Assembly (NCBI GenBank): GCA_016858145.1
Contig: JAEHOE010000125.1
Span: forward strand, 62,001-126,000
Direction: 5' to 3'
Source of the DNA: Edaphochlamys debaryana
Lineage: Eukaryota; Chlorophyta; Chlorophyceae; Chlamydomonadales
DNA length: 64,000 nt
The position numbers were made by a program, and so were the translations under genes. This document shows, one piece after another, positions 10,018-21,642 of this stretch (its first letter is position 1; the number at the start of each line of letters is the position of its first letter). The notes beneath the pieces are model-generated. The model was not told the origin of the DNA and did not search any database. It was given only the letters and a program-made list of their open reading frames with translations.

Positions 10018-10916
10018 CGGCTTATACTCTTGACGAGCGGAAGGGATTACGACGACCTCCTCCAGCAACCAGGTCGTCGTCGTCTGACCTGGTCGTCGAA
10101 ATCCCTTCCGCTCGTCAAGAGCATAAGCCGAATGAAAGGGCCCTTGCTTCCGCTCAGCGCGCCTGACGGGAAAGGGCCACAAGCATCTCAGTCGTCCGCG
10201 TGCTAGGCAGCACCTCCGACATTACGCACCTCGGCCGGCCGAGCGATTCCGGATTCTGGCGACCAAGCAGCTCTGTGTAGTGCCGCTGCACAGATCTGAC
10301 ATCTGCCTGTTTACTGTTTTCGTTATAAGTAGAACCTCGGCACAACACTCTGTGTTCAGCATGTTAGGCGCGTCGGCTGTATCCAAATCCCTGATGGGCG
10401 GGCGGGAGTCAGTCTGGCCGTCGCTCGTCAAAGCTAGGGACTCCCTGGACAAATTCCCGCAAGCGCTATACGGAGCTCACGAGCCGCGCTGGCAACTCGC
10501 GGGGCTAGGCGGATACGAGGGGCCGACGAGGACGAGGGGGAGCCTCGTTGCGCCGACGAAGCGGCCCCGCGGGGCGATATCAGGCTTTCGGCTGCCAGAG
10601 GGCTGCCGTGGAGTGTTCTGCCGGCTGGTACCTTTCCGGCTGCTTCGCATGGCTAGTCCTAGTGGCGCTCGTCCTCGAAGTCCCTGTCAGGATCGGTCAG
10701 CACTTGCAGGAACGTCCAGACTGACCCATTTGACGAGCGCAAGGGACAAACACCGTCGTAATCAAAAACACAGGGACGCCCGCCCATCAGGGACTTGGAT
10801 CCAGGGGACTAGCTACATTATCCCTGACCCCTATATTCGGCTTATACTCTTGACGAGCGGAAGGGATTACGACGACCTGAGGTGTTTGTCCCTTGCGCTC
10901 GTGAAAAGTGTCAGTC

Positions 10917-11355
10917 TGGACGAATTCCCGCAAGCCCTGACGTTCTCTGACAGGGACTTGGATCCAGGGGACTAGCTACATTATCCCTGACCCCTTCGGC
11001 TTATGCTCTTGACGAGCGGAAGGGATTACGACGACCTCCTCCCGCAACCAGGTCGTCGTAGTCTGACCTGGTCGTCGTAATCCCTTCCGCTCGTCAAGAG
11101 CATAAGCCGAAGGGGTCAGGGAGTATAGACCCAAAGTGGTTGCTCCGCTGGCCCTTGCTCCCGCTCAGCGCGCCTGACGGGAAAGGGCCACAAGCATCTC
11201 AGTCGTCCGCGTGCTAGGCAGCATATGGGGGGGACTCAAAGGCTCATTCCTGACCTCCGACACCCGGTGGGCCACGCACCTCGGCCGGCCGAGCGATTCC
11301 GGATTCTGGCGACCAAGCAGCTCTGTGTTCAGCATTTTAGGCGCGTTGGCTATAT
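10917..11355. repeat. Diverged extra unit of the composite element, up to the HYR gene promoter
   Basis: It contains another palindrome (10997-11109) and a diverged version of the 4411-4655 spacer, recognisable by ctcagcgcgcctgacgggaa, gcacctcggccggccgagcg and ctctgtgttcagcat. The match runs to gcgcgttggcta, one base from the TATA-like box of the next gene. Confidence 0.75.
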
Positions 11356-11360
11356 AATAT
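11351..11360 (+). promoter_or_regulatory. TATA-like core promoter of the HYR gene
   Basis: tatataatat stands out in GC-rich DNA and lies about 43 bp ahead of the ATG at 11403, leaving room for a very short 5' leader. It sits at the very edge of the transposable-element-derived sequence. Confidence 0.55.
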
Positions 11361-11402
11361 GCGCAAAGTCTGACCTAGGAAGTTAGCACCCATCTTGACG
11401 CT

Positions 11403-14400
11403 ATGACGCCATATGCGCGCTTGGCCCACTGGGCCGTGGCGCTTGCATGGGTCTTGTCGGCTTCAGTCTCCGCGACGCACTTTCGTGCTGCTCAGCTTTC
11501 CTATCAAATCGTCAACAACCAGCTCGAACTCACGCTGACGTCCAGCTGGAGGCAAGTCGCGGCCTGCCGAGCATTGCGCCCGAGCGAGCGAAACCGGTTG
11601 ATCGGGTCATCACGCGCAGTGCGTCCAGCTGACCCGCGTCTTTGCTTACAGGTATGACTTCTATGATGTGACGAAGTTTGTTGGTTCGGGCGCCACTGGT
11701 TCGGGCTGCAGCGCGATCAGTATCCAGCACAACCAGGCGATTAATCCCGCCACCAACCTGCCTTATGACCAAGTCGGCAACGACGCCACGGACGGCAGTG
11801 GCGAAACATACAAGAACTTCCGGTGCGTGGCGCTGCGCGGCGAGTCGCTGGGAGGTCTGTGCACGTTGCCTGGATGGAATGTCGTCAGGCGGGAGGCGGG
11901 CCGGACCAAGCATGTCGCGCCGTATTAGGCCACGTCCCCGTGCCAGTGCTGCTCGTGTCCCATGTCCCCGCTATGTCCCTGTCACCCGCCTGTGCACGCA
12001 GCACTATCAAGGCGTTCAACCTGCCCTCTGGCGACTGCACCTTCACCTTCTCAAGTTGTTGCAGGTCAGCCGCCGGGCGACCCGCCCCTACGTGCGCCTT
12101 CCTCGCTACTAGCTGCACCTGACACCCTCCTGTACGCACCCTTTGCCACACAGGATCAGCACGCTTGTTTACGGACGTGACGATAACGAAATCGTCACCT
12201 CTTTTTACAAGGCCGGCATATCGCCCTCGCCTCGCGCTACCTCGCCCGGTATCATGCAGGTACTTTGTAGTTGCGGGCAGCCATTGTTTGAATGGCGCGG
12301 ACATCTAGGGCGGGGCTAGTAACGCGCTTGCCAGGGCGGCCGTACGCTCCCCTCAGCCGCCCACCATTGTCCCTTCTTCCCCGCAGATCGCCAAGGCGGC
12401 CTCGGCTGCTAATGTGGGCCTGGATGGGGTTGCGGGCCCTTGCGGTGTTAGTTGTGGGGTTGCTAGTAAGCTACGCGCACGTGATGACCGATCCAGTGCG
12501 ACCAGTCCTTGTGCGGATCCCTAACAACCTCGCAAGCTGTACAAGCTGTAAACTGCCGGTGCTCCCACGTACCGGGCTTTCCTCGCAGCCCACCTTCGTG
12601 TTCGTCCCCGTGTCCTACGACACGACAAAAGGCCCTTACACCTGTACTCTTGTGGCGGGCGGCATCGCTGGCGGCGCCTTCAGCGAGCTGTCCACCGCGG
12701 TCGTGGCAGGTGGCTGCAGGTGTGTACGGCCCTCGGCGGGTTTCGGCTAAATATTTGCCCCGGGGCAGCAGACCCCAGAGTAGGCGGGCACTGCTCAGGT
12801 AGCCCGCGTGCTCATTGAAAGTACCCCTTGCTTACCTCGTGCTGCATACCGTGCTCCATTTATGTGCAGAGTGTACTGGAACAACGCGGCGCGTGGGTAC
12901 CTGGCTAAGGCTCCCTGCACGCTGCGTGTCCAACAAGGCTCTAATTACGTGGACAACGACTTCATCCTGGAGATTCAAACAAACGTCGGAAGCCCACCCG
13001 TGATCGCCGTCACTTATCAAGGGGCCCCGGTGACCCCGAGTACAGGTACCCTGCAGTTCATTTTGGGCCAGTCTGTTCAGGTGAGTTTAGCTGGCTGCAG
13101 ACCTTCGGTACTGGCCCTGACCTGAGAAAATGACACCCTGCCACCTAACCCTCGCCCCCGATTCGCCGGCTTAGGTTATCTTCAAGACTACCGATGTGGA
13201 CGCTGGCGCTACGGTTGTGCTCTCCAGCAGCACCCTGCCTGCTATCGGCAGTCCCACTCTGGCCCCCCTGAGCGGCGCTGACAACCCGACTGCGCTCACC
13301 ACCACCTTCAGCTGGACCCCACCTGCCGTGCAGCTCTCTCCCCAAACAGTGCAAGTCATTGCAACCGACAACAACCTCCTGCAGGCCACCGCCTCTTTCC
13401 AGTACATTGTGGTGGACAAGACGCCTCCAGTCGTAACCGTGCCTACTTCACCCATTGTGAAAGAGGCCACCGGCCCCTCCGGTGCCCCTGTTTCTTTCAC
13501 AGTCTCTGCCAACGATAATGTTGACGGCGCTCTCACCCCCACGTGCACTCGGGCCTCTGGCTCGACGTTCCCGCTGGGAATCACCACAGTCGTCTGCACC
13601 GCCACGGATGCTGGCGGCAACAGTGCTTCCGGCAGTTTTACTGTCGAAGTTCGTGAGTGGCGCACGTTTCATTGTCGGTTGCAATCCCGGATGTTTACCG
13701 TCACTGCTACCTGAGCATGTCACCGACCCCTCTTCTCCCTGCGCTCCTCCCGCGCCGTCCCCCAGGGGACACCACCCCGCCAGTCGTCACCGTGACCTCC
13801 AACATGGTGATTGAGGCTACCGGCTTCTCTGGTGCCGTTGCCACCTTCACTGCCAGCGCCACTGATATCGTTAGCGGCGCTCTCGCCGCCTCGTGCACTC
13901 CAGCCTCCGGCTCCATGTTTGCGCTGGGTACCACAACCGTCACCTGCAAAGCCACAGATGGCAAGAACAACGTTGGCACGAATTTCTTCACCGTTACCGT
14001 TCGTGAGTGGGCAGTAGCACCCCGGAAACGGTGGGCTGAAGATGGGTGGCATGAGTGGTCGACATATATGCCGAACGGCGGCCGAGCTGCTTGCCTTGCA
14101 ATGCAGGCTCACCCCTGCTTGTGTCGCCCCGCCCCCACACGCCCCCATCCTTTCAGGCGACACGACCCTGCCAGTCGTAACCGTGCCCGCAAACATTGTG
14201 GCGGAGGCCACCTCCTCCGCCGGTGCCACAGTTACTTTCTCAGCCACTGCCAGCGATGCCGTGACCGTCTCCGTCGCCGCCTCGTGCACTCCGGCCTCGG
14301 GGTCCACGTTCCCTCTGGGTACCACAACCGTCACCTGCACCGCGACGGATGCCGCCGCCAACAGCGCTTCAAAGACTTTCAACGTCAAAGTTCGTGAGTT

Positions 14401-17400
14401 GTGGGGAGTACAAAAGAAGGCAAGGGCAGAGGTGTATATGCGTTGTCAATAGTCTGGTCCCTGATGGCAGACTTAATTTGATGTACGTGCGCCCTTGACT
14501 CTCAGCCACACTGTTGCTTTTTTTTCCAGAGGACACCACTGCGCCAGTTGTGACCGCGGGCCCCGACCAAGTGATTGAGGCCACCGGCCCCTCTGGTGCC
14601 ACAGCCACCTTCTCTGCCAGTGCCTACGATACCGTTAGCGGCGCTCTCGCCGCCTCGTGCACTCCAGCCTCAGGGTCCACGTTCTCTCTGGGTACTACTC
14701 AAGTCACTTGCCGAGCTACGGATGTCGCCGGCAACACCGGGTCAAGTTCGTTCAATGTGAAAGTCCGTGAGTGGGCAGCGTGGAGTGATGGGAACGGACA
14801 GAGGGATATCATGACTTCCCGATATGCTGGGCTTGACGTGCGCGACATGCCTCCACTGTGTGGCCCCGCGTGCAGAGGACACCACCGCACCAACCATAAC
14901 CGTGCCCCCCAATCAAGTAGTTCAGGCCACCACCTCTGCCGGTGCAACCGTGTCTTTTACCGCCACCGCCAGCGACGCCGTGACCACCGCCATCACGGCC
15001 TCGTGCATTCCGGCGTCCGGTTCCACGTTCCCTTTGGGTACTACACAAGTCGCTTGCGGTGCCACTGATGCCGCCGGCAACACTGGATCGAATTCCTTCT
15101 CTGTCCTCGTACGTGAGTGGTCAGGACACAGATGGGAATGGGTGGGACAACCAGCTGCTATCCTCACGCTTGCTTGATAGTGTAATATAAACAACCCCGC
15201 TCCGCAGAGGATACTACCGCGCCAGTCGTCACTGTACCCGCTGACATAATATCCGAGGCTACTGGTCCAACCGGTGCACCCGTCATTTACACTGCCAGTG
15301 CCTACGATACCGTTGACGGCGCTCTCATCCCCACGTGCGCTCCGGCCTCCGGCTCCACGTTCACGCTGGGTACCACGACCGTCACCTGCACCGCCACTGA
15401 CCGGGACCACAACATTGGTTCCAATTCTTTTGATGTCACCGTTCGTGAGTAGGGAGGGGTGGAGGTTGGGTTGTACCCGGGTTACCCCGAGGGGCACGAA
15501 ACCCAAGTCTTGCGTGGGCATACGATACACAACTCTGGCTCCTGTCGGCCCTGCCTTCTCGCCCATTTGCACTCCCTCTCTCTTATTTGCAGGCGACACC
15601 ACCCCGCCAGTCCTAACCGTGCCCGCCGACTTTGTGAAAGAGGCCACCGGCGCCTCTGGTGCAATCGTCACGTACTCCGCCACCGCCATTGATATTGTGT
15701 ACGGCAGTATCACCCCGACTTGCACTCCGCTGGCCACTGGATCCACGTTTCCCCTGGGTACTACAACTATCTCGTGCACCGCCACCGATGTCGATGGCAA
15801 CAGTGCTACCACGGTTTTTCAAGTCACCGTTCGTGAGTGCGCAGCGCATAGCACAAAAGGCTAGGCACCCCGAGCTTAGCCGCCGCAAGTGCCATAAGTA
15901 CTCTATGTGAGCATGCCGAAGAAGACTCGCTAACCCGGCTTCTGCCACCCTGCCCACTCTTTCCATTCCGTTCAGGCGACACCACCGCGCCGGTCGTAAC
16001 CGTGCCCGCCAACATTAGGACAGAGGCCACCGGCCCCTCCGGTGCCGTTGTCACCTTCGCCGCTAGCGCCACTGATATCGTCAGCGGCGCGCTCATCTCC
16101 TCGTGCACTCCGGCCTCCGGCTCCACGTTCGCGCTGGGTACCACGTCCGTCACCTGCACCGGCACGGACGCTGCCGGCAACACTGGCTCGAGTGCCTTTA
16201 ACGTCATCGTTGGTGAGTACACTATTGGGGCATCAATACGTAATTTGGGCACTTGAATTGGGCCGGTGCTTCTTGAGCATCATCCCGGCTTCTGCGCCCC
16301 GCCCACGTACCCCCTTCCGGGCTGCAGTCGATACCACCGCGCCAGTTGTGACCGTGGGCCCCAATCAAGTGATAGAGGCCACCGGCCCCGATGGTGCCAC
16401 TGCCGTCTTCAGTGTAAGCGCCAGCGATGCCGTCACCACCGACGTCTCCCCCTCGTGCGATTGGGCTTCCGGCGCCACGTTTCCGCTGGGCACCACAACC
16501 GTCGCATGCACCGCCAGCGATGGCGCCAACGTTGGCTCTGCCACTTTCACGGTTACCGTTCGTGAGTGGGCAGCGTCTAGGCACGATGGGTACCCTGTTA
16601 TGGACGGACTGAGGGCAGCTAGTGCAGCTGGCACCGAGGGTGTGGCAGCGCCACGCTCGACTTGCATGCCCTGCAACTAACGCTCGACTTGCATGTATGC
16701 CCGGCGGCCAATGCCCTCGCAGGGGACACCACCGCGCCAGTTGTGACGGTGGGCTCTGACCAAGTGATTGAGGCCACCGGCCCCTCTGGTGCCGTCGCCA
16801 CCTTCAGCGCCAGTGCCAGCGATGCCGTGACTACCTCCGTCACCGCCTCGTGTGATTCGACTTCCGGATCCACTTTCGCGCTGGGTGTCACAACCGTCGC
16901 CTGCACCGCCACAGATGTTGCTGGCAACGTTGGCAGGAACTCCTTCACTATTACCGTTGGTACGTGGGCAGCACGCAGGAAGGGATGGCACGACCGGTGC
17001 AGGCACTTATTATCTGACTGCCCGACACCTGAGTGTGACATCAACATTCCTCCAACCCCCAGTGGATACAACCGCGCCTGTCATATCCCTGCCCGCTAGC
17101 TCAACCATCGAGGCCACCGGCCCCGCTGGTGTCACCGTCGTCTACACCGCCAGTGCCATTGATCTTGTTGACGGGTCTGTGACCCCTGTGTGCGCTCCGA
17201 CCTCCGGCTCAAGTTTCCCGTTGGGAGTCAACCCGGTTACTTGCACCGCCACGGATTACGCGGGCAACAGCTTTACAGACCTTTTCTATGTCACTGTTGG
17301 TAAGTGCGCAGCGCACACTGGCCACACAACGCCTTTGGGACGATTGGAACGAAACCCCGCTACCCTGTCCGCAGAGGACACCACCCCGCCAAGCCTGTCC

Positions 17401-20400
17401 GTGCCCTCTGACATTACTGTCGAGGCCACCGGCTCCACCGGTGCCGCCGTGACTTTCACCGTCACCGTTAGCGACACCGTGACCACCTCTATCGGCGCCT
17501 CGTGCACTCCGCTGGCCTCCGGGGACACGTTCCCTCTGGGAACCACAGTGGTCACCTGCACCGCCACGGATGGCTCGGGCAACACTGTTTCCAAGAGCTT
17601 CAACGTCTTCGTAGGTGAGACGGGCGCAGAGCGACGGGTGAACTCGATGGCACATAAAGTCAGCTGATATCCCCATGCCTGACATTTATTACCTGGTGCT
17701 CACATAACCGTGCTCTAACCCCCTGTCGCTCTTCAACCCTGCCCCTTTCAGAGGACACCACTGCGCCAGTTGTGACCGCGGGCCCTGACCAAGTGATTGA
17801 GGCCACCGGCCCCTCTGGTGCCGTTGCCACCTTCACTGCCAGCGGCACTGATATCGTCAGCGGCGCTTTCATCCCCACGTGCACTCCGGCCTCCGGCTCC
17901 ACGTTCGCGTTGGGTACCACACAAGTCACCTGCACCGCCACGGATGGCTCCAGCAACACTGGCTCGAGTTCGCTCACTGTTACCGTTCGTGAGTGGGCGG
18001 CGTGGTGGGAACGTGCGAAAAGTATATCCGCGTGACTTTTCATTCGAAGTGCCGGGCTTGACGTGAGCGACATGCTTCCATCCACTGCTATCGCCCCATC
18101 CCACAGAGGACACCACCAAGCCAGTCGTAACCGTGCCCCCCAATCAAGTGGTTCAGGCCACCACCTCCGCTGGTGCAACCGTGTCTTTCACCGCCACTGC
18201 CAGCGACGCCGTGACCACGGACGTCACCGCCTCGTGCACTCCTGCCTCCGGCTCCACGTTCACGCTGGGTATCACGACCGTCACCTGCACCGCCACGGAT
18301 GCCGCCACCAACACTGGCACGAAATCCTTCGACATCACCGTTCGTGAGTGGGCAGCAGCGCTCAGTCCAAGTGGACTCGGCTGGCAGTGACCGCATGCCT
18401 GACTACCGACGTGCCCCCGTGCAGAAGACACAACCGCGCCAATCGTAACTGTACCCGCCGACCTCACGATTGAGGCTACCGGTCCATCTGGTGCACCGTC
18501 AGTTTCTCTGCCAGCGCCATTGATATCGTGGGCGGCGCGATCAACCCCACGTGCATTCCTGCCTCCGGATTCACGTTCCCGCTGGGTACCACGACCGTCG
18601 TCTGCACCGCCACGGATGGCTCCAATAACGCTGGCACTAATCACTTCGATGTTACCGTTAGTGAGTGTGGAGTGATGCACGGGTGAAAAAGGCTTCTTGC
18701 ATTGTCGGTCAAACACCCGGCCCTTCGCCCCGTCCCACAGAGGACACCACCCCACCTGTCGTATCCGTGCCCTCCGATATTACTGTCGAGGCCACCGGCT
18801 CCGGTGGTGCGACCGCATCTTTCACCGTCACCGTTAGCGACATCGTGACCACCGACGCCATCGCCCTGTGCGATTCGGTTTCCGGATCCACGTTCCCGCT
18901 GGGAACCACACAAGTCACCTGCACCGCCACGGATGCTGCTGGCAACAGCGTTACTGAGTACTTCTACATAAACGTTGGTGAGTGGAGCGCAAAGAAGGCA
19001 TGGTTCGGGATGCGGTTTCAATCCGGTAGTTAGTCCAGATGCTGCAATCCCGTGTGCTTTGACGCCGCTGCTACACTCCTGCCAATCCGCACGACGGATG
19101 AGCACAGTTCTGGCTGGATGATTTGATACCTGAATCTGGCCGCATCTGTAACTTACATGCTGCCATTGTCGGCCCCGCGCGCTCCCCATGCATCCCACAG
19201 AGGATACTTCCGCGCCAGACGTATCTGTGCCCGCAAACATTGTGGAAGAGGGCCACCGGCCCCTTTGGTGCAAGCGTCAGCTTCGCCGCCACTGCCAGCG
19301 ACGCCGTGACCACGGACGTCACCGCCTCGTGCACTCCTGCCTCCGGCTCCACGTTTCGCGCTGGGTACCACGACCGTCACCTGCACCGCCACGGATGCCG
19401 CCACCAACACGGGCTTCGAGTACCTTCACTGTTACCCGTTCGTGAGTGGGGCAGCGCCTGCAGGGAAGGAAAAACCCAGTGTGGATTGCTGCGCACAGAA
19501 GGGGTGTGTGGTCCGGTCGTGTATGTTAAACAGTCCCATGACCTCTCCGCTTCTACCCCCTCCGCCTTCCAGGGGACACCACCCTGCCTGCGGTTAACGT
19601 GCCGTCCGGCATAACAGTTGAGGCCACCGGCCCCTCTGGTGCCGTCGTCACCTTCAGTGCCAGTGGCAACGATGTCGTGGGCATTGACACCTTCTCATGT
19701 GATGCGACCTCCGGATCTACGTTCGCGCTGGGTGTCACAGTCGTCACCTGCACCGCAAAGGACACCTCCGGCAACACTGCTACAAACACGTTCTCAATCA
19801 CTGTTCGTGAGTACGGACGAGCACAGTTCTGACAGGATGATATAGGCACACGTGCATACCTGAATCTGGCCGCCTTTATAACTTATATGCCGCCAGTGCT
19901 GCGTGTGCCGTTAAGAGCATACATCGCTTAAGGCCACGATTTTTGTCCTCGATTCTCTCGCTCGCCCGCCCCCCTGCAGAAGCGTCGGCCACCTTCAGTG
20001 CCGTCTTTGAGCTAAGCCCCCCGGACGGCAGGTGCGTCCTTAGCCCCTTGCAACGCCAGTGCGCCAGCTACCACTAGCAGAGCCCTGGGGGGCGCGGGTT
20101 GGGAGGGCGAGAGGGACGTTAGCGGGCTCGTGAGCGCAGAAGGGGGCACCCGCGCAGGTGCAGATCGGGAGCCGATCCAGCCCAGCCCCAGGGCCGCAAC
20201 ATGGCCGGGGGACACCACTGCGCGCGCGTTTGCCCGGGCCCACCTGTGCTGCCGGGGCTCCCCGCTGCTGGGCAAGCTTGGGGCACCGCAAGCGCACGCC
20301 CTTAGCCCCTTGCAACGCCAGTGCGCCAGCTACCACTAGCAGAGCCCTGGGGGGCGCGGGTTGGGAGGCCGAGAGGGACGTTAGTGGGCTCGTGAGCGCA

Positions 20401-21642
20401 GACGGGGGCACCCGCGCAGGTGCAGATCGGGAGCCGATCCAGCCCAGCCCCAGGGCCGCAACATGGCCGGGGGACACCACTGCGCGCGCGTTTGCCCGGG
20501 CCCTCCTGTGATGCCGGGGCTCCCAGCTGCTGGGCAAGCGCACGCCGCTCGCTCAAGCCGGGAACCCGTTAGCTGGGCCTCCCGCGATGTTGCCCTGGCT
20601 GCGTCGGCGCAAAGCATTGTTGCCTGCCTGTTCTCTGTTTACATAACATGGTTCTTGAATGCTTTGGCTTAGAGCGATGAGGCGAGAGGCGTGAGGGCAC
20701 GCAAGGGCGGAGGTTGTGCGCATCATCGGCACACCAGCAGCATTGTGCTAGAGGTATTCCAAGGACAGTATGCACTGTGATATCCTATGAGTCGACATGT
20801 GCGTTGTTGATGGACGCGATGGTCTGAAGTACGTGTTCTGCGTGCAGCTCGCGTCAATTCTTGGGCTGCGTGAACATCACCATTACTTACAGAAGCTATA
20901 AGAGAAGTTAGATGAGAGGTGAAACGGCTTGCAGCACGGTTTCCCCCCCGCCCTCTCCCCCGCAAATGACCCACGGAATGACCGGCCCGACCGAATGACC
21001 CCGGGATGACCGCCAAATGACCGAAATCCTGCCGAATGACCTCCCCCCCTTCTGCGAGTGTGCGTCTGCACACAGACCACAGCTAGCGTAGCGGGTGCAC
21101 GCAGCGCAGCTAGCTGCTGTTTTGCACCGAGCGGTTCGGTGCGGCCGTAGCTCGTGGGGCGGAGCGCTTGGACTGCTGACTCTGCCCCTCTGCTCCATGC
21201 ATGCGCCAACAATGCAGTGTGGCTCAAGTTACGGCGGACCTTGCCTCTGCGCTGGGGGTAAGCTCCGCCGCGAGCGATATCCGATGCTCTTCTCATCTGC
21301 CCTTGGCTCCATCCCCAGCTGGCCACCTCCCGTTCTTGCTTGGTGCTTGTCCTTGCAGATCTCAGCACGGCAGATCACGTTGGTCCTGATTGGCTCTTAT
21401 CCCCCGACCTTCGAGTACACGGTTGCGTTCCCTGCTGAGACCACCCTTGAGGAGGTACGTTCGTACGTAAGCACGTACGGCACGGAATCACAGGCTGCCG
21501 TACGCACGTCGCCCAACCGACCTGCCGCTCCCCCGGCGCCCGCAGGTTGTCCGCCTCCGTCCATCCCAACAGCACATCCACATGCCGCCATGCAGAATCT
21601 CAGAGCCCTCGACCAGCTCTCGAAGCCACTTGCTCGGACCCC
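11403..21642 (+). CDS. Secreted multi-HYR-domain protein, ~30 exons
   Basis: ATG at 11403 opens a signal peptide (AVALAWVLSASVSA). N-terminal exons: 11403-11551, 11652-11822, 12002-12064, 12154-12259, 12387-12413, 12589-12719, 12870-13080 and 13175-13652; their phases agree throughout. This part has paired cysteines and VYGRDDNEIVTSFYKAG, and I do not know its fold. Eighteen HYR domains follow (DTTAPVVTVP...EATGPSGA...SASD.V...C.P.SGSTFPLGTTTVTCTATD.AGN), the last 17 each in one exon entered and left in phase 1. Exon 19980-20031 then leads through a long intron to 21218-21257, 21359-21454 (or to 21462) and possibly 21546-21642. HYR domains are immunoglobulin-like adhesion modules, so an extracellular matrix or surface role is likely. 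The true 3' end is not resolved. Confidence 0.82.
11552..11651 (+). other. Probable GC-AG intron in the HYR gene
   Basis: Only tccagctggag|gcaagtcg joins exon 1 to the exon at 11652 in frame, giving SSWRYDFYD. gcaagt is the usual form of the rare GC donor, and the acceptor is cttacag. Confidence 0.65.
13175..13652 (+). CDS. HYR gene exon 8, with HYR domain 1
   Basis: Part of the gene at 11403. This exon enters in phase 0 and leaves in phase 1. It holds about 75 residues of the upstream region (TTDVDAGATVVLSSS) and the first HYR copy (DKTPPVVTVPTSP...TDAGGNSASG). It is the junction between the unique N-terminal part and the repeated exons. Confidence 0.85.
13766..15112 (+). CDS. HYR exons 2-5
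   Basis: Exons 13766-14002, 14157-14393, 14530-14766 and 14876-15112 are each exactly 237 bp (79 residues) and phase 1-1. Domain 4 has the variant AGPDQVIEATGPSGA and domain 5 PPNQVVQATTSAGA; this pair recurs as domains 13-14. The introns between them are 109-154 bp. Confidence 0.88.
15208..16561 (+). CDS. HYR exons 6-9
   Basis: Exons 15208-15444 (237 bp), 15593-15832 (240), 15976-16212 (237) and 16328-16561 (234) are all open and phase 1-1. Length differences are whole codons, as expected of functional repeats. Domain 9 begins VDTTAPVVTVGPNQVIEATG. Confidence 0.88.
16723..17988 (+). CDS. HYR exons 10-13
   Basis: Exons 16723-16959, 17063-17299, 17375-17614 and 17752-17988 are open, phase 1-1, and 237, 237, 240 and 237 bp long. 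Domain 11 has an unusual start (VISLPASSTIEATGPAG). Domain 12 has an extra leucine before the conserved SGDTFPLG segment. Confidence 0.88.
18107..18977 (+). CDS. HYR exons 14-16, exon 15 one base short
   Basis: Exons 18107-18343 (237 bp), 18425-18660 (236 bp) and 18741-18977 (237 bp). Exon 15 is the only one of this group not a multiple of three: after GPSGAP the frame breaks near 18498, where ccgtc stands for the ccggtc/ccngtc needed. Both splice sites and the rest of the domain are intact. Confidence 0.85.
19201..19806 (+). CDS. HYR exons 17-18, exon 17 with four +1 changes
   Basis: Exon 17 (19201-19441) is 241 bp, exactly 237 plus 4. Extra bases can be placed at ggg 19250-19252, ttt 19354-19356, tt 19415-19416 and ccc 19435-19437, each a one-base lengthening of a run compared with its near-identical sister exon 14. 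Exon 18 (19573-19806, 234 bp) is open and uses RDTTLPAVNVPSGITVEATG. Confidence 0.8.
19980..20031 (+). CDS. HYR gene exon leading into the C-terminal domain
   Basis: cag|aagcgtcgg enters in phase 1 and reads ASATFSAVFELSPPDG, then exits in phase 2 at ggcag|gtgcgt. The next compatible exon is 21218-21257. Its last four bases are the first bases shared by the two segmental duplicates. Confidence 0.7.

Larger units (their letters stand above)
3728..10916. mobile_element. Composite inverted-repeat element carrying a nested retrotransposon
   Basis: The ends are inverted copies of each other over about 140 bp. The left arm is 3728-3865 (starting gactgacacatttcacgagc) and the right arm 10777-10916 (ending gtgaaaagtgtcagtc). 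Between them a 458-bp unit occurs three times (3839-4297, 4660-5117, 10380-10836). It alternates with a 362-bp spacer (4298-4659, 10018-10379) that begins with a ~113-bp palindrome. Without the 4.9-kb retroelement the element would be about 2.3 kb with an exact 820-bp period. It has no transposase, so it is a non-autonomous element or a satellite-like array. I could not assign a superfamily or a target-site duplication. Confidence 0.75.

Noticed and set aside
14922..15812. 296-residue minus-strand frame opposite the HYR exons
   Set aside because: It crosses exons and introns of the plus-strand gene and mirrors their repeat codon use.
19201..19441. HYR exon 17 as a true pseudo-exon
   Set aside because: All four changes are +1 in short runs and both splice sites are intact, so sequence error is likelier; left open pending read evidence.
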